From: Maniola hyperantus
Taxonomy: Eukaryota; Arthropoda; Insecta; Lepidoptera; Nymphalidae
DNA: 64,000 nt
NCBI RefSeq assembly: GCF_902806685.2
Contig: NC_048541.1
Span: forward strand, 2,353,465 to 2,417,464
Reading direction: 5' to 3'
In this document: positions 1-11,818 of the stretch, in pieces
How the letters are laid out: every line of letters starts with the position of its first letter
Position numbering within the stretch: position 1 is the first letter of the stretch
Made by a program: the position numbers and the translations under genes
Notes under the pieces: generated by a model
Told to the model about the DNA's origin: nothing
Databases searched by the model: none
The model's input: the letters and a program-made list of their open reading frames with translations, nothing else

Positions 1-399
1 CTCAACGAACTTATTGGCACGTAGGTACCTATAGGTAACGTCTATTGCAGAACCAATGGCCACTAAACCAAGGCAGACGTATTCTATAATCTAATAAGCG
101 CGGCGTAGTAATTTTGTCTGACCCAAGGCTGACCCGAGAAGCCAAGAACCAAGTATTCGCTTTACAAGATCGAGTTGATATCTCAGATAGATATTAAAGC
201 TAATGGCTTTAATCGTTCATATCGAGGTACCTGAACAACACGGCGTTTTCATTAATTTCATATAGAATTTACAAGTAGGTGTGTATTTCCGTTCCGTTTA
301 GCGCCAAGTATTGATAATGTTGAACGATATTTTTTATATATATGTACCTACAGAAAAGCTTGAAAATTTGTAAACATATCGTTTTGTTGCATATCCATA

Positions 400-630
400 T
401 CCATACTAATATTATAAATGCGAAAATGTATCTGTCTGTCTGCCTGATGTCTGTCTATCTGCTAGCCTTTCACGGCCCATCCGTTCAATCGATTTTGACG
501 AAATTTATGACGAATTAGCTTGCATCCCGCGGCAGGACATAGGCTACTTTTTATCCCGGAAAATCAAAGAGTTCCCACGGGATTTTTAGAAACCTACATC
601 CACGCGGACCAAGTCACGGGTATCATCTAG
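400..630 (+). mobile_element. Helitron-like non-autonomous element, family B
   Basis: It starts A|TCCATACTAATATTATAAATG, carries a CTGT-type microsatellite near the left end and ends in CTAG|T after the GC hairpin motif ccacgcggaccaagtcacgg. A TC start, a CTAG end, an A/T target and a hairpin are Helitron hallmarks. Confidence 0.7.
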
Positions 631-1359
631 TTCTTTATAATTTCTATAATATTTTGAAAAATATTCCTTCCTATCAACCGTGAACCGACAACGTAAAAAT
701 AGCCCTTTTATTTTATGGTAGGAGAAATCTCCTCAAGGTATTTGACCACCTGGGCGAGAATAGATTAAGAGAAATTGGTCCCCACAAAAAACCATCCATA
801 TAATAATATATAGCCATCCTCTGCGCAAATGAGGCTCTGGGAATTTTGAAGAACGTGCGTCATGTTTCTCTTGCTCGACGCCCATGGAACTCGTCGGAAA
901 TAACCCCCTGACTTACAATCAGGTAGGTACAGCATCTTATGCCATGGCTATCTTCCCCAGGGTCGCATACTGATGGAGAAGTGAACTCTGCTGTCATCGA
1001 CTATTCAAGTATGTAAGTTAGGTAAAATACAAAAATAATTAATTTACAATAACTTCAAACTAGGTAGATACAGTATATGTTTCGTACATAATAATGCTTT
1101 TTTGTGTGATAGACGTCATTAAAACGATATTGATTGTGAGCGGGCGCTGTCACAGAGTGTCCGGTCTGCGCCCTCAAGGTCCTTTTCCTAATCAGATCAG
1201 CGCTACAATTCACTCACTCGGTACAGTTTAAGTATTAAAGACTGGGTTTTCACCAATGATACTAAATAGTGATAGAAAGGATAAATTAACAAGAACTGTA
1301 GAGCTGCCAGATCAACTGCAATTATAGTAACTAATGTGAAATGTGAGTCACGAGTTTCG

Positions 1360-1739
1360 ACGACCTCCCTGGCGCAGTGGTGAGCGCTGTGGTCTTATAA
1401 GTTGGAGTTCCCGGGTTCGATTCCTGGCAGGGGTTCGGAATTTTTTTTTAAAAGCCTCCCACCAGACCAGACCAGAAATTTCTAAATTTCTGGTCTGGTC
1501 TGGTGGGAGGCTTCGGCCGTGGCTAGTTAACACCCTACCGGCAAAGCCGTGCCGCCAAGCGATTTAGCGTTCCGGTACGATGCCGTGTAGAAACCAAAGG
1601 GGTATGGGTTTACTAAAAACTGCCATAACCCTTCCAGGTTAGCCCGCTATCATCTTAGACTGCATCATCACTTACCACCAGGTGAGATTGCAGTCAAGGG
1701 CTTACTTGTATGTGAATAAAAAAAAATAAAAAAAAAAAA
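1360..1739 (+). mobile_element. tRNA-derived SINE, family A, full length
   Basis: The head acgacctccctggcgcagtg carries an A-box-like TGGCGCAGTGG, and the B box is GGTTCGATTCC. The body ends in a poly-A tract. A 30-bp inverted repeat in the middle (cctcccaccagaccagacca and its complement) distinguishes this copy from its relatives. Confidence 0.8.
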
Positions 1740-2185
1740 CTTGAGCAACAACGTGCGCACTCTTAAAATGTGTGAGCACAAATTATGCCTTCATTGCTAT
1801 TCAATTAAATGTTAAATATTATTTACACCTAAATACACCTTGTTGTCTACAAGTTTATAGATTAGAGGCATATCAAGGTACCGTGGTAGTTTAACAGATA
1901 TAGAGTGTGACATTGACAGTGGCATGCATTTGCAGCAAAAACACCATAAATTCAGCCAATCACAAGAAATTAATAATTTGTTACTCTATTCTTTCAATCT
2001 CTTTGGTTTTCATCGATGAAAGGGTTTGTGGAGTTGTAAATTGCGATTGATAAAATAAAGTTTAACCACAATTTTTGTTATGACGGCAGTATAGTAGATA
2101 CCTATTGTTGTCAAAATAATTATAATTTGTATTTGTAATGATTGTAATAAGTTACATTGAAAAATTACGAGTTACCTAGTCTCTA

Positions 2186-2318
2186 AACTACCGTGAGTGA
2201 TTTCCATTATAAATACTATCTGTCCCGGCGGTCCTTGAAAAAGGACCCCGTATGGGTTCGAAACTAGTCGGGCTAACGTCGACTACACACGTGAGTAAGC
2301 CGGGACAGATAGTATTTA
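2186..2318. repeat. Deleted copy of the long palindromic element
   Basis: It shares the lead-in ctaccgtgagtgatttccat and the right arm (gggttcgaaactagtcgggc and onward) with the palindrome at 39432-39680. Most of the left arm is missing, which leaves terminal inverted repeats of about 20 bp. Confidence 0.75.
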
Positions 2319-2399
2319 CCTAGTCTCATTAATCCGGATCTTAGTTTATAATATGACTTTTAATTAGTACTATATAATACTGTTTAAATATGATGCTTA

Positions 2400-2622
2400 G
2401 CTAGTTTTATTTTGGCTAGATTAGTGTAAACTTGTACTTAGAATAGGATCCCTCGTTCTAACAGGAGTGGAGTAACTGTCCTCATTCTCTATTTACTTAC
2501 TGGAAGAGATCGCTATTTTAGCGATAAGGCCGCCTATTGTACATGCTATCTATGTTATATGTCTATTGTTTTGGTTTTGGTGTACAATAAAGCATATTTT
2601 ACTTTACTTTACTTTACTTGAA
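2400..2622 (+). mobile_element. LINE 3' end with (TTTAC)n tail
   Basis: The sequence runs from a motif typical of insect LINE 3' UTRs (agcgataaggccgcc) to AATAAAG and a tail of four ACTTT units. No coding part is left. The clade is not certain. Confidence 0.6.
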
Positions 2623-3085
2623 CGACTCTGGAAAATCAGAGTTTTTTTTAATATTTTAATCGATGCATCATTTTGTTTCAAAGTTATATATATTTTTATA
2701 CTTAATATTTCTTTACTACTGTGTTTTTACAACAATAAATTAATTATTAAAAAAACAGCTTACAGTGTAGTGCACGGTTGTGACTAATTACTTAACCTTC
2801 AGCAAAAGTTTATAAAAACAGTGTCAACACCTTTCTATTGAGACCAAGTACTTAGGCATATTTTAAAGGCATCTAAAAAAATCGTTTATCGAGCTATGGA
2901 GTGGGCATGCTGGCATGATGGGGGAAATGTTAGGAGTTTTGTTTTGAAGAATTCGGTCCGAAACTAAGAGATCTGCAGGAGAACTACCCGTAAGGTTACC
3001 CCCATAGCTCAAACTATTAACAAGCTGAAGTGGCAGTGTGTGGCAGTTACCGTTTGAATCGAAAAGTCTTAGTACCAACTCCTTC

Positions 3086-3568
3086 CATTTGATCGGATCC
3101 AAAGGCGGGCTGTTCGACTTGTGGACGATCCCAAACTAACCGGCTCGTTGGAAAGCCTGGAGCACCGCAGAGACGTTAGCTCTCTATGCGTGTTCTATCG
3201 CCTGTATAATGGGGAGTGCTCTGAAGAGCTTTTTGACCTCATTCCACCCTCTTTTTTCTACAACCGCACCGCGCGCCACCGTAAGGAATTTCACCCTCAC
3301 CATCTGGGTGTCTGGTGCACTTCGACCGTCCGCTGCGCCAGATCCTTCTTTCCACGCACGTGCAAACTGTGGAACCAACTCCCATCGGCGGTGTTCCCAC
3401 TAGATTATAACATGGGGTTATTCAAGGGGCGGACCAACAAATTCCTAAAAGGCCGGCAACGCATCGGCGGCTCCTCTGGTGCTGCAAATGTTCATGGGCG
3501 GCGGTAATCACTTAACATCAGGTGACCCGCCTGCTCGTTTGCTCGCTATATGTATTAAAAAAAAAATG
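3086..3568 (+). pseudogene. CR1/Jockey-like LINE reverse transcriptase C-terminus and 3' UTR
   Basis: The open frame encodes the C-terminal end of a non-LTR retrotransposon polyprotein: RIQRRAVRLVDDPKL near 3095, then EHRRDVSSLCVFYRLYNGEC, a FFPRTCKLWNQLP motif and the end GGSSGAANVHGRR. It is followed by a short 3' UTR (catcaggtgacccgcctgct) and an A-run. The catalytic domain is absent, so it is a 5'-truncated dead copy. Confidence 0.85.
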
Positions 3569-3569
3569 G

Positions 3570-4485
3570 TAACTAAACCTATGTGGGGCAATTTTAGCAC
3601 GAAATACAGAGACCGGCGAAGACTGGCTCGATGAGGAAAGCTGAGGACCGAGTGTGGTAGGGCTCATTAGCGTCTATGGAATAGGCTAGACATAGGCATT
3701 AGACTATTAGTCATATCATAGACTTTATGCTATAACTAACAGCCTGTGTTACTTCTAGATAAACTAGCTTTCTAATGGTGAAATAATTATTATAATCGGT
3801 TTGGTAGTTTCATTGTTTCACGATTACGAACAAACAATTAATCTTTTTTCTTTATATACTTAAATAATATAATATTAGTATAGATATTGTATACAACCTA
3901 ATTAAAACTTTGTTTGTTTCTCCTAGGTATTAAATCATAATGTCAGTCAGCTATAAAAGCCTTTTGTAAGGTAGCACTAACTGTCAGATCCACTAAGTTA
4001 ACTAAGCACCTCTGACCTCGCACCTGAACTTATCTGTTATGAAACATCTCTCAACTAGAATAACGTTTCAACCTGTATCTAGTCAGTAGAGGTCAGATTT
4101 TTGCTAATGACTAATGAGCTTTAGATTTATTCTTTCATTTAAAATAGGTAGGTAAATTTATAAATATTTTTATAACATAGGTACTATAGATTTTTGTTTT
4201 TCCTAGTCTTCTTCTATATATTCTTTAACGCTCCTACTTTAGTTGAATAATTCGTTGGCCAGATTTAGTTTTTCCGTTTTCATTTCCGTTTTTTCCGCTT
4301 AACTTATAGTGTTTTTTTACTACTTTTCCCTGAATTTTCTCTCCCCCAGTCGACTTTTTTTTTGTTTATCTTATGTTTATTCTGTCTGTGAAAACTTGTC
4401 ATTAGCTTCAATCTTTTTCTGTTTTTATATATGTATTTATTATTATTAGCTGCAAGTTTTCCTGTTAAATAAAAATAAAAATAAA
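3570..4485. other. Gene-free stretch
   Basis: AT-rich with T-runs. It ends in an AAATA-repeat tract (4465-4495) that may be a retroelement tail. I see no exon or known element otherwise. Confidence 0.5.
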
Positions 4486-4489
4486 AATA

Positions 4490-4861
4490 AAAAAATATAT
4501 AAAAGGAAAAGCTGACTCACTGACTGACTGATTGACTAATTGATCTATCAACGTGTAACTTAAACTACTGGACGGATCGGGCTGAAATTTGGCATGCAGA
4601 TAGCTATTAGTATTACGACGTAGACATCCGCTAAGAAAGATTTTTTGAAAATGCAACCCCTAACGGCGTTTGTGCACTTATCCGTGAAATCACGGATTCC
4701 GTAAAAATACGAATCGAATGAGTACGTATTTGTATGATGGCCACTTCTAAGAATCATGCATATGAACCGAATACGGATGAGTGCACAAACGCCCCAAGGA
4801 GGTACAATAGGGGTTTGAAATTTATGTAATGCACGCGGGCGAAGTCGCGGCAATAAGCTAG
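4490..4861 (+). mobile_element. Helitron-like family A, interrupted by a palindromic MITE
   Basis: The left part (TGACTGACTGA microsatellite, then gctgaaatttggcatgcaga) and the right part (gaagtcgcgg...ctag|t) belong to one family A element. A 129-bp inverted-repeat element (4665-4793) lies inside it. Confidence 0.75.
4665..4793. mobile_element. Palindromic MITE nested in a Helitron
   Basis: Terminal inverted repeats ggcgtttgtgcacttatccg (left) and cggatgagtgcacaaacgcc (right) flank a short centre. The general form resembles the element at 38198-38329. Confidence 0.7.
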
Positions 4862-5089
4862 TTATTATACAACTGCTTATTATTTCATTATAGACATGAT
4901 TTTACATCATCACCATTTTAGCTCAAAGTAAGTAGGTATATGTAAATCCTAAAGCACTTGAATTTGAATACATTATATCATCTGTACTAGACCAAATTGC
5001 GAAAATGCCAAGAGAATGCACTTCCTCATTCACATTTAACCGACATAGTACATACCTATGAATGTTCAGTTCCGTGTCAGTGTAATATT

Positions 5090-5340
5090 GATGACTACTA
5101 TCTACCTGCGATATGAGGAATTTAAAATACCCATGAAATTGCGAAAAGAGTTATCGAGCCAACCGGGGACCCGAGAGCTGGCAGCTACCTTGGTCAAAGA
5201 ATTAGTTTGGCCATCCAAAGGGGTAATGCTGCCAGCATCTTGGGTACAATCCCTCGCTGCGGTGGTCTCGATGAGGTTTTAGATTTAATTTAATTTATTT
5301 TAGTTTTAATTTAATGTTGTTTTTTTTTAGATTTAAGTTT
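5090..5340 (+). mobile_element. Probable LINE 3' end
   Basis: A 74-codon open frame ends in VSMRF before a T-rich tract with ttttaatttaatt repeats. The sequence resembles retroposed LINE 3' ends, but the clade cannot be named. Intact coding function is unlikely. Confidence 0.35.
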
Positions 5341-5531
5341 ATTAATAGTTTATTTGTTAAATACCAATTAATTAAGTTTTATGGTATAGGTATAGATGCG
5401 TGCTGTGCGTTTCAAATTTGAAGACCATCGGCGTAATTGAAATTTCGGACTTAAAATGAGTTTTGTTTATTATTCCCCTTAGTTCTTACGTAATTTTTGC
5501 GTCTTTGTAAATTTTATTACATTATTAGCTG

Positions 5532-5945
5532 TACTAATATTATGCATGCGAAAGTGTGTATATTACGCGGCAGAAAATATTGTACATCAACCTTTAGAAA
5601 GAGATAGCGATTTTGTAAAGCGTGGTCTCTTTCGTTGACACCGACAAAACATCACACAGGTATGAGTGATAGAGACAATGCTCTACAAAGCCGAAATCTT
5701 ATTCTAAAGGTCGATGTACAATACTTTTGCCGGCTACTGTATCTCTGCTAGTTTTTCACTTAATCATTATGATGAAATTGGGTGCAGAGATAACTAATTG
5801 CATTCAGGGGAAAGACTACCCATTATAATTTTGATCCCAGAAAATCAAAGAGTTCCTCGAGCGAAATTTCAGTCATTATCTTCAGCACAAAGACGCACGT
5901 AATTTTTAAAGCCTAAATCCACGGTAATGAATTTGCGGACATAAT
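5532..5945 (+). mobile_element. Decayed Helitron-like family B split by a mariner-type MITE
   Basis: The left end (actaatattatgcatgcgaa) and the later aaatcaaagagttcc segment belong to family B. The MITE at 5562-5742 separates them. Confidence 0.5.
5562..5742. mobile_element. mariner-type palindromic MITE, copy 1
   Basis: The inverted ends (tacgcggcagaaaatattgt and its complement on the right) and the internal agagatagcg and gagtgatagagacaa motifs match seven other copies in the window. The TA flank suggests Tc1/mariner mobilisation. Confidence 0.7.
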
Positions 5946-6555
5946 TATTCATTTAATGAATGAATAATAAATAATTTATTCGTTTCATCGCTGACAATTT
6001 AAAGATGAATTAAAACATGAATAAGTTTTAGTCTCGTCTCATCTCAATCACCTCTAATTGGGATGACACTCTCCTAATATTGGCTAAGCGTGGTTAAAGA
6101 GCACAGTTGCAATTTGCAGCAAGTATATCATAATTTCAGCCAATTACAACAATTGCTTTCATAAATAATCACAGCTAGTTAGTGATTAGAAATATAGCTA
6201 CCAGATTCACTGAACTGATTTTGTTAGAAATTATTAAGTAGGTAACTTTCGAACAATGAAAATCGTTTAAAAACGTTTAACACAAAAAAGAAACGCAAAT
6301 AAACTCAGCAAGGTCGTGATGTGTCGTGATTCATCAGTAGATTCAACTTTTCTCACAGTTAGATTCTCATTAGACTATCACGACTATTGCACATAAACTA
6401 AGTACTTGACTTCAGACAGACAGACAGTAGTTACAGTTCTTTTGGTGATTGGTCTAATGTTCGAGACTTTTTTACCTTCAAATACTAAGTGTATTCGGTG
6501 TACGTTGCATGCAACAAAACGAAAAAAATAGTGTAATCTCTTGCGGACGAGATTT

Positions 6556-6792
6556 TTAAGTGGATATAGCTAAAACCTAGACAGTGACTTAAGCTACTTT
6601 TTATCCCGGAATTCAAAGAATTAGACCAGGGTTTTTAGAAATCTTAAATTTTAATCCCGGAAAATCTTTAAGGCCTTTTTAAAAAAAAGTTAAAGCTCGT
6701 CAACGCATCGTCAGTTCCTCTGGTGCTGCATTTAACATCAGGTGGCACGCGTGCTCGTTTGCTCGCTATCTCTATTTAAAAAAAAAAACATA
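6556..6792 (+). mobile_element. Helitron family B debris and CR1-like LINE 3' tail
   Basis: ctactttttatcccggaatt is family B-like. From about 6700, gttcctctggtgctgc, catcaggtgg and an A-run are the same 3' tail as the LINE at 3086-3568. Confidence 0.6.
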
Positions 6793-7138
6793 GAATTAGA
6801 CCGGGGTTTTAGAACGATGTTTTACCTACTAGATAAAGCGAGGCACTTATGTCAAAAATACCACATTGTGACGTTTAAAGTATCATAATATAGATAAACC
6901 ACCTGAATACAAGTTGTAAACGTACGTGGCTTTACGACATGGCACAATATACCTAATGCCGTACTATGGATGCATCACAAGTCACAACACCATCGGGGTT
7001 GACCACATATTATTGCTAGTGTTTTGACAATCGCATGCGAAATAAGGCTTTTAAATATTGCAATAACTTACAGCTACTTTGTGGATGAAACAAAGCACAT
7101 TTAGTAAGTAACATCATGCCTAGTGCTATATTATAATA

Positions 7139-7575
7139 AAAAAACCGGCCAAGTGCGAGTCAGGCTCGAACAATGAGGGTTCCGTACTACAGTCTTATTT
7201 TTTGGACATTTTGCACGATAATTCAAAAACTATGATGCATAAAAATAAATAAAAATCTGTTTTAGAGTGTACAGGTGAAGACCTTTCATATGATACCCCA
7301 CTTGATATAGTCACTCACTTCGAAAGTTGAAAATACTAATTATTAGTTCATGACCACAATTTAATCTTTTTTGTGTGATCTAGCCCTAAATTCGCGGTTT
7401 TCAGATTTTTCCCCAAATGTCAGCTATAAGATCTACCTACCTGCCAAATTTCATGATTCTAGGTCAACGGGAAGTACCCTTTAGGTTTCTTGACAGACAG
7501 ACAGACAGACAGAGAGACAACAAAGTGATCCTATAAGGGTTCCGTTTTTCCTTTTGAGGTACGGAACCCTAAAAA
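7139..7575 (+). mobile_element. Interspersed repeat 'gtgcgagtc', full-length copy
   Basis: It begins ccggccaagtgcgagtcagg, has gggttccgtac near the left and ggtacggaaccct at the right end, with a (CAGA)n tract before the end. The inner ends are complementary. The family recurs at 7813, 26841, 32558, 34835, 43030 and 59518. Confidence 0.75.
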
Positions 7576-7812
7576 GTTTGAATGCAATAATTATTATTGC
7601 AATGTACCAACATTATGTAGTTCACTCATTTATGACTAGGTTATATTACTTAACACAATTTATTTACTTAGATCATTTTTTATATTGAAATTGTGGCTAA
7701 TTCTATTGTACATAATCTCTCATCTAAACTAGAATGATAGCGATAACTGTACTCGTATTATCATTAAACTAAAATAAAAATTATTATAGTTTAGTGATAT
7801 TTAAATAAAAAC

Positions 7813-8101
7813 AAGGCCAAGTGCGAGTCGGACTCGCGCACGAAGGATTCCGTACCATTATCTATAAAAACGGCAAAAAATCGCGTTTGTTGCATGGGGC
7901 CCCTGAAATATTTATTTTATTCTGTTTTTTAGTATTTGTTGTTATAGCGGCAACAGAAATACATCATCTGTGAAAATTTCAACTGTCTAACTATCACGAT
8001 TCATGAGATACAGCCTGGCGACAGACGGACAAACAGAGGGACGGACAGCGGAGTGTCAGTAATAGGTTCCTGTTTTATCCTTTGGGTACGGAACCCTAAA
8101 A
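7813..8101 (+). mobile_element. Interspersed repeat 'gtgcgagtc', variant copy
   Basis: It has the same head (ggccaagtgcgagtcggact) and the same end (ggtacggaaccct) as the copy at 7139 but a different, shorter middle. Confidence 0.65.
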
Positions 8102-8841
8102 ATCTCGTCTGCGTGAAATGGTGTCGGGGCGAAACGTGCGTCGAGTGTGTTTTGGGATTTGTGTGGTGCTGCGTGGTGGTGGTGCGTATTGTTTGCCTGG
8201 TGACTGGTTTTTGCTGCATGTTTAGTATTGGGCGGGCGGGCGGTGCATGTCGCATGCTGCATGTTGCACCATACAGATTCGACTTGTTTCAGCGGATTGT
8301 AGCAAATTAAGCTTTTGGTTCATTGTATAAATGCATTTTCTTTCTTTCTTCTTTCAATCTAAAAATGTCAATAACCAAATATATATATAGTCATTTTAAA
8401 AATAAAAAAGTCATTTCTATATATATATATATATACCTACCCGTGATTGCAATAACACTTTAAGCGCTATGTGTCTATTGCCAAGTGTTGCAGAATTGCA
8501 ATCATTCTCGTTGCCAACGATTGCAGTGACTTTATTAAAATTCTAAGTGTGGTGTTGAGGTACCTGCCTACTCGAGGCCAATGTTCTCTGGACAAGAGAA
8601 TTTGTAAAACTGACAGCTAAAAAAAACAACGAAAGTAAGCATCCCCCTTAATTTAGAATTGATAAAAAAGACCAAAAAAATAACAGAATAATTAATTACT
8701 TATTTATAATATTATTAAAATGAAGTTTACTTCAATAAAATATAAAAGCACTTTTTAAAAAGTGATATTAAAAAGGATACTCATTAAGGTAGTACCTACA
8801 GCTTTCTTTATCTTTAATTTCTGAATTTACAAGTCAGCCAC

Positions 8842-9000
8842 TCAATTGTGTAAGAAAATCGTATTCATCGAAATCGTAATCGAGAGCAAATTTTGCCGTT
8901 TGATTGGTTAAATTTGGTATTCACATTTTTTCACAGCCAATCAAGAGGGAGAATTTGCTATTACGATTACGATGAATACGTTTTTCTTACACAATTAGGA
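8842..9000. mobile_element. TIR MITE 'caattgtgtaagaaaa', copy 1
   Basis: The ends caattgtgtaagaaaa and ttttcttacacaatt are inverted repeats around a centre containing gccaatcaa. Relatives lie at 38601-38719 and 48222-48365. Confidence 0.7.
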
Positions 9001-9028
9001 GGCAGGTTTCAAATGAAACTAAGTATGG

Positions 9029-9285
9029 TCACACGAGTAGGTCTATATATCTACTCGTGTGGTATGGTCACATGAGTAGATAATATAGACCAGAGGGGAA
9101 GCTTCATACTAGCGGCTGGCTGTAGGTTCACTTACTCTAGCGCAGCTCACGCACACCACGACGTGTCACGGACGCTCCGTTTGCCGCCAAACTGGGCGCA
9201 CGGAGCGTCCGTGGCACGCCGTGATGTGCGTGAGCTAGTGTGAAGCTTCCCCTCTGGTCTATTATAATATCTACTCATGTGGTAT
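9029..9285. repeat. Two small hairpin repeats, the second split by a MITE
   Basis: cacacgagtag/ctactcgtgtg (9029-9063) is a short palindrome. A second one, cacatgagtagata/tatctactcatgtg, is pushed apart by the insertion at 9086-9262. Confidence 0.65.
9086..9262. mobile_element. GC-rich palindromic MITE
   Basis: Terminal repeats tagaccagaggggaagcttc and gaagcttcccctctggtcta are perfect. A second inner inverted pair (acggacgctccgt/acggagcgtccgt) gives an almost fully palindromic 177-bp element. Confidence 0.8.
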
Positions 9286-9990
9286 GGTGATCAACTCATT
9301 ATCAAAGAAACACATGCAGATAAAACCAAAAAAGTTAAATATACATACCTATACAGTGGTGTCCCCTTTTGACGGCTCTCGCGTAACTCTTATAAGAGAG
9401 AGAGAGAGAGACATTGAAATAAGAGTTTACGCGATAGAAAGAGAGGCGTTCATTAAATTTTAGGCCGCAGCGCTGTGCGAGCTGAATTACACTTTTTTGT
9501 GTCGTAACAAGAACCGCTATTATTTAATCGTCTTTGAGGAGTAGTTTCTAGGTAATCATAATATGAAATACATACTCTTGCAAGAAAGACGAGTAATTTT
9601 CAAGACATTAAACCTACATTACTCCTACTATTTTCTATTAATTTACCTATTGTTGTGAAGTTGCAGTCAAAAACTCATTTCCTTTTCTCCATCGGCCTTC
9701 GCAGCAACCTTGATACGTATATTGCTCTTATATCTGATCTCACAGAACAATACTATCATATCTGTAGCAAATCTACCGACTACCGGCGAATAATAGAAAA
9801 GAAACTTTTAATTTTGTAATAACTTATAACTTACCTGAGTCGTGATAGTAGTCTGAGAGTAGTCTGGCTTAGTTGCGACAGCGTATATCCGCTCGTAGCT
9901 TTGCTCTCGTAGGGATTTGGGAAAATACAGCCGTATTTTTTTTAAAGAATATAAGCCAAGTTTGTCATGCTGACTAATATTCCCCTCCAA

Positions 9991-10207
9991 TCTAAATATA
10001 TAAAAGGAAAAGGTGACTGACTGCCTGACTGATCTATCAATGCACAGCACAAACTAGACGGATCGGGCTAAAATTTGGCATGCAGATAGCTATTACGACT
10101 TAGACATCCGCTAAGAAAGCATTTTTGAAAATTCAACCCCTAAGGGGGTGAAAAAGGGGTTCGAAATTTGTGTAGCCCACATGGATGAAATCGCGAACAA
10201 AAGCTAG
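9991..10207 (+). mobile_element. Helitron-like family A
   Basis: It runs from A|TCTAAATATATAAAAGGAAA through a TGACTGACTG tract to AAAGCTAG|T. Confidence 0.75.
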
Positions 10208-10660
10208 TTATGAATAAAGGATATTTGGCTGGATGGAAAGAAAAAAATTTGTATGGAAAGCTTTGGGGAGCGCGCTAGGAGCACTTCTCTTTTCTTTCAT
10301 CAGAAGCTTATATTATAACTTAGGTATAGCCTCAGGACTAGATTGCGATGCGCAAGCGCCTGTTTTATCAGATACATAAATTATGTAACCACTGCAGCCT
10401 TTAAAGTAGGAGGTAAATATCGTAAAGCGTTTGTGATAAACACATCGGTGTTAAAACTATTAAAATTCATATCTACCACTTGTTATATCACCAATATTTC
10501 ATATCGATACCAAATCGATTCTGTAACAACTAAACGGAACGAATTCGATTGCACACCGGTGGTATTTACGTTCTTTACTCCAAACATCTAGGTTGAACAG
10601 CTGGTCAATGTCAAAACTAGTTATACCTTCTCCGTGCTTTTTTGCACATTCAATAATATT

Positions 10661-11092
10661 TTAGGGTTGCGTTCCTGAAAAGTGCAAATGGGACCCTATT
10701 ACTAAGCCTGCCGTCCGTCCGTCCGTCCGCCCGTCTATCAGAGGGTGTATCTTATGATACGTAATAGGTAGGTAGAGAGTTGAAATTTCACAGAATGTGT
10801 ATTTCTATTGCCGCTATCACTTAATTGCCATGCCATCATACAAATTAAAAAAACAAAAATTAAACTTAGGTACATATATTCCACGACAGGTCGAGATGGC
10901 AATCGGGTTATGAGGCGGGGGATGCCCCACACACGCGCATGTCACCCGCACTCGCCCACACCGAGTTAGCGCAGGGGCTGTGCGGGTGTGCGGGTTGTTC
11001 CCTCCCCGATTGCCATCTCGACCTGTCGCGTACTATAGTGCTATATCTTGTACGGAACCCTTCATGTGCGAGTCCAACTCACACTTGACCGT
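10661..11092 (-). mobile_element. 'gtgcgagtc' repeat interrupted by a GC-rich TIR element
   Basis: On the minus strand the head (agtgtgagttggactcgcac) is at about 11046-11092 and the tail at about 10661-10700 (a GTCC microsatellite lies at 10713-10733). The element at 10868-11037 sits between its halves. Confidence 0.65.
10868..11037. mobile_element. GC-rich TIR element 'cgacaggtcgagatggcaat', nested copy
   Basis: The ends cgacaggtcgagatggcaat and attgccatctcgacctgtcg are inverted. The centre is very GC-rich (cacccgcactcgcccacacc). Other copies are at 15641, 24469 and 54350. Confidence 0.8.
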
Positions 11093-11212
11093 TTTTTATT
11101 AATTTTTTACTGAAATGATGTCCTTAATCTCCATAATCCACGAAGCGTAATAAAACAAAAGATACTTACCAATACTGAATTTATGTTTCTCCTGACTGAA
11201 TCAAATAAGCGG

Positions 11213-11320
11213 CGATAACTTATCTAGTGGTTAAGATGTTGGCCTCCCATTCGGGGGTCGGGGGCTCGATCCCAGGCTCTAACTTCACTTTTCAGAGTAG
11301 GTAACGTGCGTTTTAAAAAA
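11213..11320 (+). mobile_element. tRNA-derived SINE family C, head only
   Basis: ctagtggttaagatgttggc (A box region) and ggctcgatccc (B box) are followed by the family C body start. It is truncated. Confidence 0.55.
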
Positions 11321-11326
11321 ACCTTA

Positions 11327-11425
11327 AAAACCGGCTAACTGGGAGTCAGACTCGCGAGGGTCCATGGGTTCCGTACTAGTCATATTGTTTCGACATTTTG
11401 CACAACAAATCAAAAACTATTATGT
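11327..11425 (+). mobile_element. 'gtgcgagtc' repeat fragment, 5' part
   Basis: It contains accggctaactgggagtcag, gggttccgtac and cattttgcacaac, the left end of the family. It starts immediately after the SINE head. Confidence 0.5.
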
Positions 11426-11818
11426 ATAATTTTTTAGCCATGCTCAATCAGGACTTATATTCCCCTTGCCCCTCCAACTAAGCGTAAAGCTTTGAAAGCT
11501 TATTGAAAATAAATATATTTGTTTATTATTATAATATTATATAAAGAAAATAAACAATCAACTTATAAGGAAACCACTCGAACCGCAGCGCATTGCGAAA
11601 CTTTAATTAGAAAGTAAATTAATGCCGTTGTGTCCGGTAGAGTTCTTTTATAAGTCACAATTTTCACACACCACAAATCTCAAGCGCAACGCATACCAGC
11701 AGAGTGAAGTTAAACCGAGGCACAGCGTCCTTCTTTGTAGTAACTCACACTAACCTTTACTTTTTCTGGCATAGAGGTGCTGCGCTGCTTTTTCTTATAA
11801 GTCGTGTTTTGCTTTGAA

